A stretch of DNA of 5,105 bases from Gemmatimonadota bacterium (GTDB lineage Bacteria; Gemmatimonadota; Gemmatimonadetes; Gemmatimonadales; GWC2-71-9): assembly GCA_003220905.1 (NCBI GenBank), contig QHTS01000172.1, positions 1 to 5,105 of the forward strand. Direction: 5' to 3'. A program made the translations under genes and the position numbers. Numbering within the stretch: the stretch's first letter is position 1; each line of letters begins with the position of its first letter. Positions 1-4,703 of this stretch are shown piece by piece. The notes beneath the pieces are model-generated. The model did not search any database and was not told the origin of the DNA. It worked only from the letters and a program-made list of their open reading frames with translations.

Positions 1-251
1 AACGGCTCGAAGTGGCGGGCGGTGTAGTTGGCGACGAGGCGGGCGAGCGTGGTCTTTCCGGAGCCGGGCGGCCCCCAGAAGATGCACGACCCCACGTCGC
101 CGCGGCGGATCAGCTCGCCCAGCGCCTTGCCGGATCCGAGGAGGTGCTCCTGACCGAGGAATTCCTCGAGGGTCGTGGGGCGCATGCGGGCCGCGAGGGG
201 CTCGCCACTACCCCCCTTACCGCTCCCCTGGAAGAGGGTGGGTTCAGACAC
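1..251 (-). CDS. rarA: Replication-associated recombination protein A (RarA/MgsA), N-terminal 83 residues, partial
   Basis: This is a clamp-loader-like AAA+ ATPase that acts at stalled replication forks. Only the N-terminus is present, because the gene runs off the left edge. The translation opens SEPTLFQ, then PLAARMRPTTLEEFLGQEHL (residues 18-37), which is the family's N-terminal signature. It continues with IFWGPPGSGKTTLARL, whose Walker A motif GPPGSGKT lies at residues 60-67. The start is taken as GTG at 249-251 because it keeps the SEPTLF segment ahead of the RMRP motif. An in-frame ATG at 183-185 would remove that segment. There is no Shine-Dalgarno: the sequence immediately upstream on the coding strand is the C-rich left repeat of the element at 254-758. 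It is the last visible gene of the minus-strand series. The identity is strong; the exact start is uncertain. Walker B and the C-terminal domains are outside the window. Confidence 0.9.
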   Translation of the reverse strand, partial: MSEPTLFQGSGKGGSGEPLAARMRPTTLEEFLGQEHLLGSGKALGELIRRGDVGSCIFWGPPGSGKTTLARLVANYTARHFEP

Positions 252-253
252 CA

Positions 254-281
254 GGGAAGGGGGAATGGGGAAAGGGGAAAG
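254..281 (+). repeat. Left inverted repeat, four purine-rich heptads
   Basis: Four consecutive 7-nt units of the type GGGAAAG or GGGAATG. The reverse complement of 731-758 matches with two mismatches (at 259 and 280). Because the units resemble each other, registers shifted by 7 or 14 nt also align well. The G-runs of 3-4 separated by 3-4 nt fit the canonical four-run G-quadruplex pattern on the plus strand. The repeat ends two bases before the rarA start codon. Confidence 0.85.
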
Positions 282-292
282 GGATGACGGAT

Positions 293-348
293 GTGCGCCC
301 TTTGGCGCCGGCCTGCACGAATTCGATGTCACGTGAACCAAGGCGCAC
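293..348 (+). other. Imperfect stem-loop upstream of the four-helix-bundle gene
   Basis: GTGCGCC at 293-299 is exactly complementary to GGCGCAC at 342-348. The pairing extends inward through TT and GG (301-305) against CCAA (338-341), with single-base bulges. The loop is about 32 nt and includes a further self-complementary GGCGCC. It lies 15 nt before the GTG start at 364, in the only non-coding part of the element. It could act on translation or transcription of that gene, or be part of the element's own RNA fold. No promoter was recognised here. Confidence 0.35.
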
Positions 349-363
349 AACCAGATTGCCGTC

Positions 364-792
364 GTGAAGCAACTCGCTTCCCTTGAGGCCTGGAAGTGCG
401 CGAATGCGCTGGCGCGTTCGGCCTACCGGCTCACGCTTCGGAAACCCCTTAGTGGTCACTTCGGTCTCTCCGATCAGATCCGTCGAGCGGCGGTATCGGT
501 ACCCGCGAACATGGTTGAAGGATACGCGCTCGGCACGACTCTCCAATTCATCCGCTGTCTCCGCGTTGCCTTCGGCTCTGTGGCGGAGCTTCACTGTCAC
601 CTTGAAATCGCCAGGGACCTAGATCTCCTGGGCGACGGTGGTGGCGAGGCCGAGCTCAAGCTGGCGGAGCGCGTGATTCGACTCCTGGTTGGACTCCTTC
701 GGAAGCTCGGCGCGCGGACGCCACACACACCATTCCCCTTTCCCCATTCCCCTTTCCCCGTCAAGAGACGGAGTCAAGAATCGCCTTCGTGA
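364..792 (+). CDS. Four-helix-bundle protein, 23S rRNA intervening-sequence-protein (S23/IVP) family
   Basis: A small protein of the family first seen in 23S rRNA intervening sequences and related to the Avd accessory protein of diversity-generating retroelements. Its molecular role is unknown; Avd-type members bind nucleic acid. Family features are a first helix with LEAWKCANALARSAYRLT (residues 7-24), then FGLSDQIRRAAVSVPANMVEGY (33-54), which holds the diagnostic QIRRAAVS-P-N--EG block, then FIRCLRVAFGSVAELHCHLE (62-81) and a final helix near 95-116. The core is about 118 residues, usual for the family. The frame is open only from 337, and GTG at 364 is the first start; no Shine-Dalgarno is evident. 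Residues from about 119 (PHTPFPFPHSPFP) are translated from the right inverted repeat, and the end overlaps the zip 3' end antisense (761-792). So the tail is probably not structural. It is the only plus-strand gene in the window. Confidence 0.85.
   Translation: MKQLASLEAWKCANALARSAYRLTLRKPLSGHFGLSDQIRRAAVSVPANMVEGYALGTTLQFIRCLRVAFGSVAELHCHLEIARDLDLLGDGGGEAELKLAERVIRLLVGLLRKLGARTPHTPFPFPHSPFPVKRRSQESPS
731..758 (-). repeat. Right inverted repeat, four heptads, read through by the four-helix-bundle ORF
   Basis: Four alternating 7-nt units, CATTCCC and CTTTCCC on the plus strand, form the reverse complement of the left repeat at 254-281. Each unit has a C-run, so the minus strand carries four G-runs and a G-quadruplex pattern. 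It ends two bases before the zip stop codon. A transcript covering the whole element could pair this repeat with the left copy to form a 26-bp stem closing the gene. Confidence 0.85.
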
Positions 793-1708
793 CATAGAAT
801 GTCGCCGCTCCGGCAAAAAACGCCGCCGGGAGCTTCCACCCGCGCTTCCCCTGGAATTCAGGCACAAGGTTCGACGCGGCCACGTAAATCGTGACGCCGG
901 CGGACAACGCCAGCCCGTGGTGGACCAGGAAGGAAATCTGGTCGGTGAGGGCCACGCCGGCGAGCGTCGCCGCGCCCAGCATCGCGGCGGCCCCGATCGC
1001 CTGCCCGCCCGACCGCCCGCCCGCCATCATCAAGCTCGACACGGTCACGCCCTCCGGGAGCTTGTGGACGCGCTTCCCCTGGAATTCAGGCACAAGGTTC
1101 GACGCGGCCACGTAAATCGTGACGCCGGCGGACAACGCCAGCCCGTGGTGGACCAGGAAGGAAATCTGGTCGGTGAGGGCCACGCCGGCGAGCGTCGCCG
1201 CGCCCAGCATCGCGGCGGCCCCGATCGCCTGCCCGCCCGACCGCCCGCCCGCCATCATCAAGCTCGACACGGTCACGCCCTCCGGGAGCTTGTGGAGGAA
1301 AATGGCGATGAAGACCATCAGGCCGAGCGCCGGGCGCACGAGAAACGCGCTGGCGATGGCGACGCCGTCGAAAAACGTGTGCAACAGCAGACCTACGACC
1401 GCCGAGGTGCCCGCCACCCGGTTGACGGCGTGGGTCTCCTCGCCGAAGTGGAAGTGCGGCGTCAGGGTGTGCTGGGTGAAATGCACCGCCAGGTAGCCCG
1501 CCAGGACCAGCGCCGGCGCCGCGGGGCCCGAGCGGGCGAACGCCTCGGGCAGCACTTCCACCAAGGCCACGGCCAGCATGAAGCCTGCGCCGAACGCGAC
1601 GAAGTGCTCGATCAGCGCGAGTTCGCCGGCCGCGCGACGCGTCACCGCGAGCGCGCCGACGACGTTGCCGAGCGCGGCGACCAGGGCGTACCCGAAGGCG
1701 CTAGACAC
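761..1708 (-). CDS. ZIP-family divalent metal transporter with an internal 76-residue tandem duplication
   Basis: A polytopic inner-membrane transporter that imports zinc or related divalent metals. It is hydrophobic throughout. A His-rich loop (HFTQHTLTPHFHFGEETH, 76-93) precedes the TM4 metal motif HTFFDGVAIAS (110-120) and the TM5 motif HKLPEG (139-144). TM6 is near 161-179, TM7 near 183-206, and the last helix near 294-311. The protein is 315 residues against about 239 without the duplication, which is close to usual bacterial ZIP size. Residues 139-213 recur exactly at 215-289, giving a second HKLPEG (215-220), TM6 and TM7. Two added helices would keep the last helix in its normal orientation, so the membrane fold may survive, but function is uncertain. 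The GTG start at 1706-1708 overlaps the upstream gene's TAG by 8 nt, suggesting coupled translation. The TGA stop abuts the element repeat at 758. Metal specificity cannot be read from the sequence. Confidence 0.9.
   Translation of the reverse strand: MSSAFGYALVAALGNVVGALAVTRRAAGELALIEHFVAFGAGFMLAVALVEVLPEAFARSGPAAPALVLAGYLAVHFTQHTLTPHFHFGEETHAVNRVAGTSAVVGLLLHTFFDGVAIASAFLVRPALGLMVFIAIFLHKLPEGVTVSSLMMAGGRSGGQAIGAAAMLGAATLAGVALTDQISFLVHHGLALSAGVTIYVAASNLVPEFQGKRVHKLPEGVTVSSLMMAGGRSGGQAIGAAAMLGAATLAGVALTDQISFLVHHGLALSAGVTIYVAASNLVPEFQGKRGWKLPAAFFAGAATFYVTKAILDSVS
841..1296 (-). repeat. Perfect 228-bp tandem duplication inside the ZIP gene
   Basis: Bases 841-1068 and 1069-1296 are identical over all 228 positions, read base by base, and directly adjacent. 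The unit is exactly 76 codons, so the frame is kept. A 10-nt word CCGGGAGCTT lies at 826-835, 1054-1063 and 1282-1291, at the same phase but 5 nt outside the left breakpoint, and could have promoted misalignment. The lack of any substitution between copies means the event is very recent, or is an assembly artefact. Confidence 0.97.
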
Positions 1709-2870
1709 GGGAGAGGAGATAGTCGCGCGTGTTGCGGGTGGGCTCCTCGAGCACTTCCGCCAGCAGCCGCTCGAGGGTCTCCCCCACGTCGGGCCCGGGG
1801 CGCACGCCGGCGGCCAGGAGATCGTCGCCGTTCACCGCGAGGTCTTTCACGGTCAGGGGATCTTTCGCAGCCCGAATGGACTCCACAACCTTCGGGAGCA
1901 GGGAGCGGGGAGCGGGGTGCAGGACCAGCAAATCGTCGGCGGACTCACCCACCTGTGACAACCAGCGGCGCACGTCGGGCACATGCTTCGGATCCGGATA
2001 CTTGTCGCGCCACTGCCCGATGGCCCGCCCGCGCTCGATGTCCTTGTTGGAGGACTTGAGCCGCGTAAGGAGCGAGGCGGGATCTGATGCCAGGTAGGCG
2101 GTGACGAGGACGGGATCGCGCGGCAGCTTGTCTACGTTTCCCCTTTCCCGTTTCCCGTTTCCCGGCCGTATTTCGGGCAACCATATCCTCGCCGCGCCCA
2201 CATCGATCCAGAGCGTGAGCAATTTCGACACCCGCTTGGCCGTCGCGATCCCCTTGTACCACTCGTCCCGCACCCGCTCGGCCGAGAGCTGCGCCAACCC
2301 CTGCACGTTCGCCTTCGCGGCCTCGCGGGTCCCCGGGTGGATCCGGAATTCGAACCGCGCGCTGAAGCGCAGAGCCCGCAGGATCCGCAGGTAGTCCTCC
2401 TGGAAGCGCCAGTTGGCGTCCCCCACCGAGCGGATCAGCCTGCGCTCGAGGTCGTCGGCGCCGTGGAACGGATCGCGCCACTCGTGCCGGATCGGGTGGT
2501 AGGCGATGGCGTTGATCGTGAAGTCGCGGCGCGCGAGGTCGTCCATCAACGAGACCCCGAACTCGACCACCGCGTGGCGGCCGTCGGTCTTGATGTCCTT
2601 GCGGAACGTGGTGACCTCGTGCTGCCGGTTCTGCGGGTCGAGCACGGCGACGGTGCCGTGCTCGATCCCCACCGGCACCGTGCGCTTGAACAGCCGGCGC
2701 ACCTCGGCGGGCGGCGCCGCGGTCGTCAAGTCAAAGTCATGATTCTCGACCCCCAACAGGTTGTCGCGGATCGCCCCCCCGACGCACCACGTCTCGTAGC
2801 CCGCGCCTTCCAGCTGCTTGGCGATCTTCAAGACTGCGTCGGGGATCGGCAGCCGGGCGGGAAAGCCCAT
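1701..2870 (-). CDS. cca: CCA tRNA nucleotidyltransferase / poly(A) polymerase family protein
   Basis: A class II nucleotidyltransferase that adds or repairs the tRNA 3' CCA end; some relatives are A-adding or poly(A) enzymes. It is 389 residues from ATG 2868-2870, chosen because family homology starts at once (PDAVLKIAKQLEGAGYETWCVGGAIRD). The in-frame extension upstream is Arg/Gly-rich and overlaps acpS. Motifs in order are GGAIRD (31-36), the metal-binding pair DFDLTT (D45, D47), RRDFTINAIAY (114-124), and EDYLRILRALRFSARF (158-173), which belongs to the neck/RNA-binding head region. A late NGDDLL (347-352) follows. Two stretches (236-245 and 317-326) are encoded by 7-nt repeats and may be in-frame insertions between helices of the tail. 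A GAGGGATAGGG tract upstream is a plausible ribosome site. The start lies 8 nt after the acpS stop, and the end overlaps zip. CCA versus poly(A) specificity is not resolved. Confidence 0.9.
   Translation of the reverse strand: MGFPARLPIPDAVLKIAKQLEGAGYETWCVGGAIRDNLLGVENHDFDLTTAAPPAEVRRLFKRTVPVGIEHGTVAVLDPQNRQHEVTTFRKDIKTDGRHAVVEFGVSLMDDLARRDFTINAIAYHPIRHEWRDPFHGADDLERRLIRSVGDANWRFQEDYLRILRALRFSARFEFRIHPGTREAAKANVQGLAQLSAERVRDEWYKGIATAKRVSKLLTLWIDVGAARIWLPEIRPGNGKRERGNVDKLPRDPVLVTAYLASDPASLLTRLKSSNKDIERGRAIGQWRDKYPDPKHVPDVRRWLSQVGESADDLLVLHPAPRSLLPKVVESIRAAKDPLTVKDLAVNGDDLLAAGVRPGPDVGETLERLLAEVLEEPTRNTRDYLLSRV
1894..1921 (+). repeat. Heptad repeat inside the tRNA nucleotidyltransferase gene (GGGAGCG type)
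   Basis: Four 7-nt units (GGGAGCA, GGGAGCG twice, GGGTGCA) followed by GG. The four G-runs on the plus (template) strand fit the G-quadruplex pattern. The tract encodes residues 317-326 (LHPAPRSLLP) in frame. It could be a repeat insertion or chance low complexity in GC-rich coding sequence. Confidence 0.7.
2136..2163 (-). repeat. Heptad repeat inside the tRNA nucleotidyltransferase gene (GGGAAAC type)
   Basis: Four 7-nt units on the plus strand (GTTTCCC, CTTTCCC, GTTTCCC, GTTTCCC). They are close in sequence to the inverted repeats of the four-helix-bundle element. The G-rich strand is the coding strand, so the mRNA would carry the G-runs. The tract encodes residues 236-245 (PGNGKRERGN), a polar segment just after the conserved-looking ARIWLPEI. 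It is AT-richer than its surroundings, which supports insertion rather than drift. Confidence 0.8.
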
Positions 2871-2878
2871 GCCCGACC

Positions 2879-3253
2879 CTATCCCTCGAGGATCACGGCG
2901 GCGGCGGCGACGCCGGCGCTGTGGGTGAGGCTGACGTGCAGGTGTTTCACGCCCCGCACGCGCGCGCGCTCCGCCGCCTGCCCGCTCAACCCGAGGCGGG
3001 GCACGCCGCCGTCCCCCCGCTGCACTTCCACTTGCAGAAAGGACACCCCTTGGCTCCACCCCGTCCCCAGCGCCTTGAAGCACGCTTCCTTGGCGGCGAA
3101 GCGGGCGGCGAGCGCCTCGGCCTTGTCCGCGCGCCCGGCGCAGTCGCGACGCTCCGCGGGCGTGAACACTCTTTCCTCAAACGCCTGTTGCGTGGCGAGC
3201 AGCTCACGGACCTTCCCCACCTCCACGACGTCGAGGCCGATGCCCACGATCAT
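2879..3253 (-). CDS. acpS: Holo-[acyl-carrier-protein] synthase
   Basis: A cytoplasmic phosphopantetheinyl transferase that moves 4'-phosphopantetheine from CoA to a serine of acyl carrier protein, activating it for fatty-acid synthesis. It is 124 residues, a normal AcpS length. The N-terminus MIVGIGLDVVEV carries the metal-binding Asp (D8). RFAAKEACFKALGTG (51-65) carries the second signature with metal-binding Glu E55 and Lys K60. HLHVSLTHSAGVAAAAVIL (104-122) is the conserved C-terminal strand region. ATG at 3251-3253 is chosen because it gives the canonical N-terminus and forms an ATGA overlap with the TGA stop of the upstream reductase gene. A GGGAG lies about 13 nt upstream. The TAG stop is 8 nt before the next start. 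Pairing with a FabG-like reductase fits a lipid-synthesis role. Confidence 0.95.
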   Translation of the reverse strand: MIVGIGLDVVEVGKVRELLATQQAFEERVFTPAERRDCAGRADKAEALAARFAAKEACFKALGTGWSQGVSFLQVEVQRGDGGVPRLGLSGQAAERARVRGVKHLHVSLTHSAGVAAAAVILEG

Positions 3254-4014
3254 CCGCAGAGCACGCTCCCCCCGTTCACGTTCAGAATCTCGCCCGTGAT
3301 GTGCCGCGCCAGGTCGGAGCACAGAAACACGATCGGCCCCGCACAGTCCTCCGGGCTCGCCACGCGGCCGAGCGGGATGGTCCGCTCGATCTCCCTCTTG
3401 CCTCCTCCCCCCTCTCTCGAATACCGCGTCGCGGACATCTCCGTATCGACCCATCCCGGCGCGACGCAGTTCACGTTGATCTGGCGCGGGGCGAGCTCGA
3501 TCGCCAGCGACTTGGTGAACGAGATGACCGCGCCTTTGGTGGCCGCGTAGTCGGCGTGGAACGCCTCGCCGCGCTGTCCGGCCGTGGATGAGACGAGCAC
3601 GATCTTCCCGCCCTCGGGCAGCAGCGGAATCGCGGCGCGGCACACGTACAGCACGCTGTCCAGGTTGGCACGCCGCGTCGCGTCCCACTGCGCGTCGGTC
3701 AGGGCCGCCACGGGCACCTCGTCGGACGGCCAGATCCCGTGGTTCACGATCAGGAGCTCGAGGCCGCCGAGGCCCTGAACCGCATCGTCGACGGCCCGCC
3801 CTGCGGCCGCCGGATCCCCCAGGTCGCCCGTGACGCCAATCGCGAGACGGCGGAACCGCCTCATCCCCGCGAGCGTTTCCTCCGCCTCCGCCCGCCGGCT
3901 CCGATACCCGACCGCGACGCCGGCGCCCGCCTGCGCGAGCATCAGGGCCGTCGCGCGCCCGATGCCGCGCCCCCCGCCCGTGACAAAAGCGCGCTTCCCC
4001 GAGAGATCGATCAT
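3250..4014 (-). CDS. FabG-like short-chain dehydrogenase/reductase (3-oxoacyl-ACP reductase type)
   Basis: A classical SDR of 254 residues with a Rossmann fold. The cofactor-binding motif TGGGRGIG is at 12-19. A DLGD adenine-ring contact is near 64-67. NHG at 91-93 replaces the usual NAG/NNAG form. The catalytic set is N117, S143 (IVLVSSTAG), Y156 and K160 (YAATK). PGWVDTEM (186-193) follows, and the C-terminus GEILNVNGGS is FabG-like. It probably reduces a 3-oxoacyl-ACP or related ketone with NAD(P)H; the neighbouring acpS supports a lipid substrate, but SDR substrates cannot be assigned from motifs. The start is ATG 4012-4014, behind a GGGGTGGGGTGG tract, since homology begins at DLSGKRAFVTGG. 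Residues 199-208 (SREGGGGKRE), in the flexible substrate loop, come from a purine-rich low-complexity stretch. The gene overlaps acpS by 4 nt. A 113-nt non-coding gap holding a palindrome separates it from gmhA. Confidence 0.9.
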   Translation of the reverse strand: MIDLSGKRAFVTGGGRGIGRATALMLAQAGAGVAVGYRSRRAEAEETLAGMRRFRRLAIGVTGDLGDPAAAGRAVDDAVQGLGGLELLIVNHGIWPSDEVPVAALTDAQWDATRRANLDSVLYVCRAAIPLLPEGGKIVLVSSTAGQRGEAFHADYAATKGAVISFTKSLAIELAPRQINVNCVAPGWVDTEMSATRYSREGGGGKREIERTIPLGRVASPEDCAGPIVFLCSDLARHITGEILNVNGGSVLCG

Positions 4015-4026
4015 CCACCCCACCCC

Positions 4027-4128
4027 AGTGCGGAGTGCGGCATGTGGAATGCGGAATTGCAAGGGAGGGTCGTTCGCCGAGCGACGCTCCCCTTTACATT
4101 CCGCATTCCGCACTCCGCATTCCGCATT
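4027..4128. repeat. Long imperfect palindrome built from GCGGAAT/GCGGAGT heptads
   Basis: The two halves pair almost throughout. In the outer arm (4027-4057 with 4098-4128), 29 of 31 positions pair, three as G-T wobbles, with mismatches only at 4041/4114 and 4042/4113. In the inner arm, GTCGTTC (4069-4075) pairs with 4079-4085 around a GCC loop, and 4063-4067 pairs with 4087-4091. The arms consist of degenerate 7-nt units. The element fills the gmhA/SDR gap and its outer edge touches the first base of the gmhA TAA stop. It encodes no protein. Candidate roles are an RNA hairpin acting as a processing site, attenuator or mRNA stabiliser inside the operon, or a MITE/REP-like non-autonomous element. 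There is no T-run, so a classical terminator is unlikely. Confidence 0.9.
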
Positions 4129-4703
4129 TACTTGGCAAGGCGCTCCTCCACCATTTCGCAGATCACGTGCTCGATGGCGAGATGGATCTCCTGGATCCGC
4201 GCCGTGTCGTCCGAGGGAACGATCAGCACGACGTCCGTCAGGTCCTTGAGCCGGCCGCCCGAATGCCCGAGGAACCCCACGACGGTCACGGCGCGGGCCT
4301 TCGCGGCTTGCGCGCCGCGGATCACATTGGGGCTGTCGCCGCTCGTCGAATGGAGCGACAGCACGTCGCCCGCCCGCGCCAGAGCCTCCACCTGGCGTGC
4401 GAATACTTCGTCGAACCCCATATCGTTGGCGCACGCCGTGAGGAGCGAGCTGTCGGTCGTGAGGGCCACGGCGCGCAGCGCCGGCCGGTTGGACTGGTAG
4501 CGTACGACGTACTCGGTGGCGAGATGCTGCGCGTCGGCCGCGCTGCCGCCGTTGCCGGCGAAGAACAGCGTCCCGCCGGCGCGCAGGGCGGCGACGTAGG
4601 TGTCCGCGATCGCCGCGATCGTCTCGGCGTACTCCTCCCCGACCCGCGTCGCCAGCGCCGCCAGAGCGGTGAGCCCCGCCCGGGCTTGCTCGGCGGGCGT
4701 CAC
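4128..4703 (-). CDS. gmhA: Phosphoheptose isomerase (sedoheptulose 7-phosphate isomerase, SIS domain)
   Basis: Converts D-sedoheptulose 7-phosphate to D-glycero-D-manno-heptose 7-phosphate, the first step to the heptose of lipopolysaccharide core or S-layer glycans, in the cytoplasm. It is 191 residues, the normal family length. The single SIS fold is marked by FFAGNGGSAADAQHLATE (47-64), LTTDSSLLTACANDMGFD (81-98), STSGDSPNV (119-127) and the C-terminal QEIHLAIEHVICEMVE (171-186). H60, E64, Q171 and H179 match the zinc/active-site set of E. coli GmhA (H61, E65, Q172, H180) with an offset of one. The start is GTG 4701-4703, which overlaps the TGA of the upstream GGGPS gene as GTGA, suggesting translational coupling; no Shine-Dalgarno is obvious. 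The TAA stop is flush with the palindrome that follows. Other SIS proteins are possible but the motif set is specific. Confidence 0.93.
   Translation of the reverse strand: MTPAEQARAGLTALAALATRVGEEYAETIAAIADTYVAALRAGGTLFFAGNGGSAADAQHLATEYVVRYQSNRPALRAVALTTDSSLLTACANDMGFDEVFARQVEALARAGDVLSLHSTSGDSPNVIRGAQAAKARAVTVVGFLGHSGGRLKDLTDVVLIVPSDDTARIQEIHLAIEHVICEMVEERLAK

Larger units (their letters stand above)
254..758 (+). mobile_element. IVS-like element: four-helix-bundle gene between inverted repeats
   Basis: A 505-bp block is bounded by inverted copies of a 28-nt heptad repeat (254-281 and 731-758, 26 of 28 identical). It contains one plus-strand four-helix-bundle gene, opposite to all its neighbours. 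Joining the flanks would leave only 4 nt between the zip stop (761-763) and the rarA GTG (249-251), matching the tight spacing elsewhere in the operon. So the block looks like an insertion at a gene junction. The gene family is known from 23S rRNA intervening sequences, where terminal inverted repeats also frame the ORF. There is no transposase, and no target-site duplication was identified. Mobility is inference. Confidence 0.55.

Noticed and set aside
244..600. Minus-strand ORF opposite the four-helix-bundle gene
   Set aside because: No recognisable domain and repeat-derived C-terminus; the plus-strand frame has the diagnostic S23/IVP motifs.
254..758. Diversity-generating retroelement, suggested by the Avd-related protein
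   Set aside because: No reverse transcriptase and no template/variable repeat pair in the window; the 228-bp repeat in zip is identical and shows no adenine-directed variation.
841..1296. CRISPR-like or regulatory direct repeat
   Set aside because: Only two abutting 228-bp copies with no spacers, lying within and in frame with a coding sequence; it is an intragenic duplication.
689..2059. Long plus-strand ORF (456 codons) across the zip and tRNA nucleotidyltransferase genes
   Set aside because: Arg/His/Gln-rich translation with no domain; it is the antisense shadow of zip and the tRNA nucleotidyltransferase gene, both of which have clear family motifs.
2871..3083. N-terminal extension of the tRNA nucleotidyltransferase to 3083
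   Set aside because: The extra 71 residues are Arg/Gly/Ala low complexity and overlap acpS; family homology starts right after ATG 2868-2870.
4027..4128. Rho-independent terminator between gmhA and SDR
   Set aside because: The hairpin is far longer than typical terminators, symmetric in composition, and has no T-run on the minus-strand 3' side; the downstream genes seem to belong to the same operon.
4015..4434. N-terminal extension of the SDR gene through the palindrome and into gmhA
   Set aside because: The extension is an out-of-frame reading of gmhA plus the palindrome; SDR homology begins at ATG 4012-4014.
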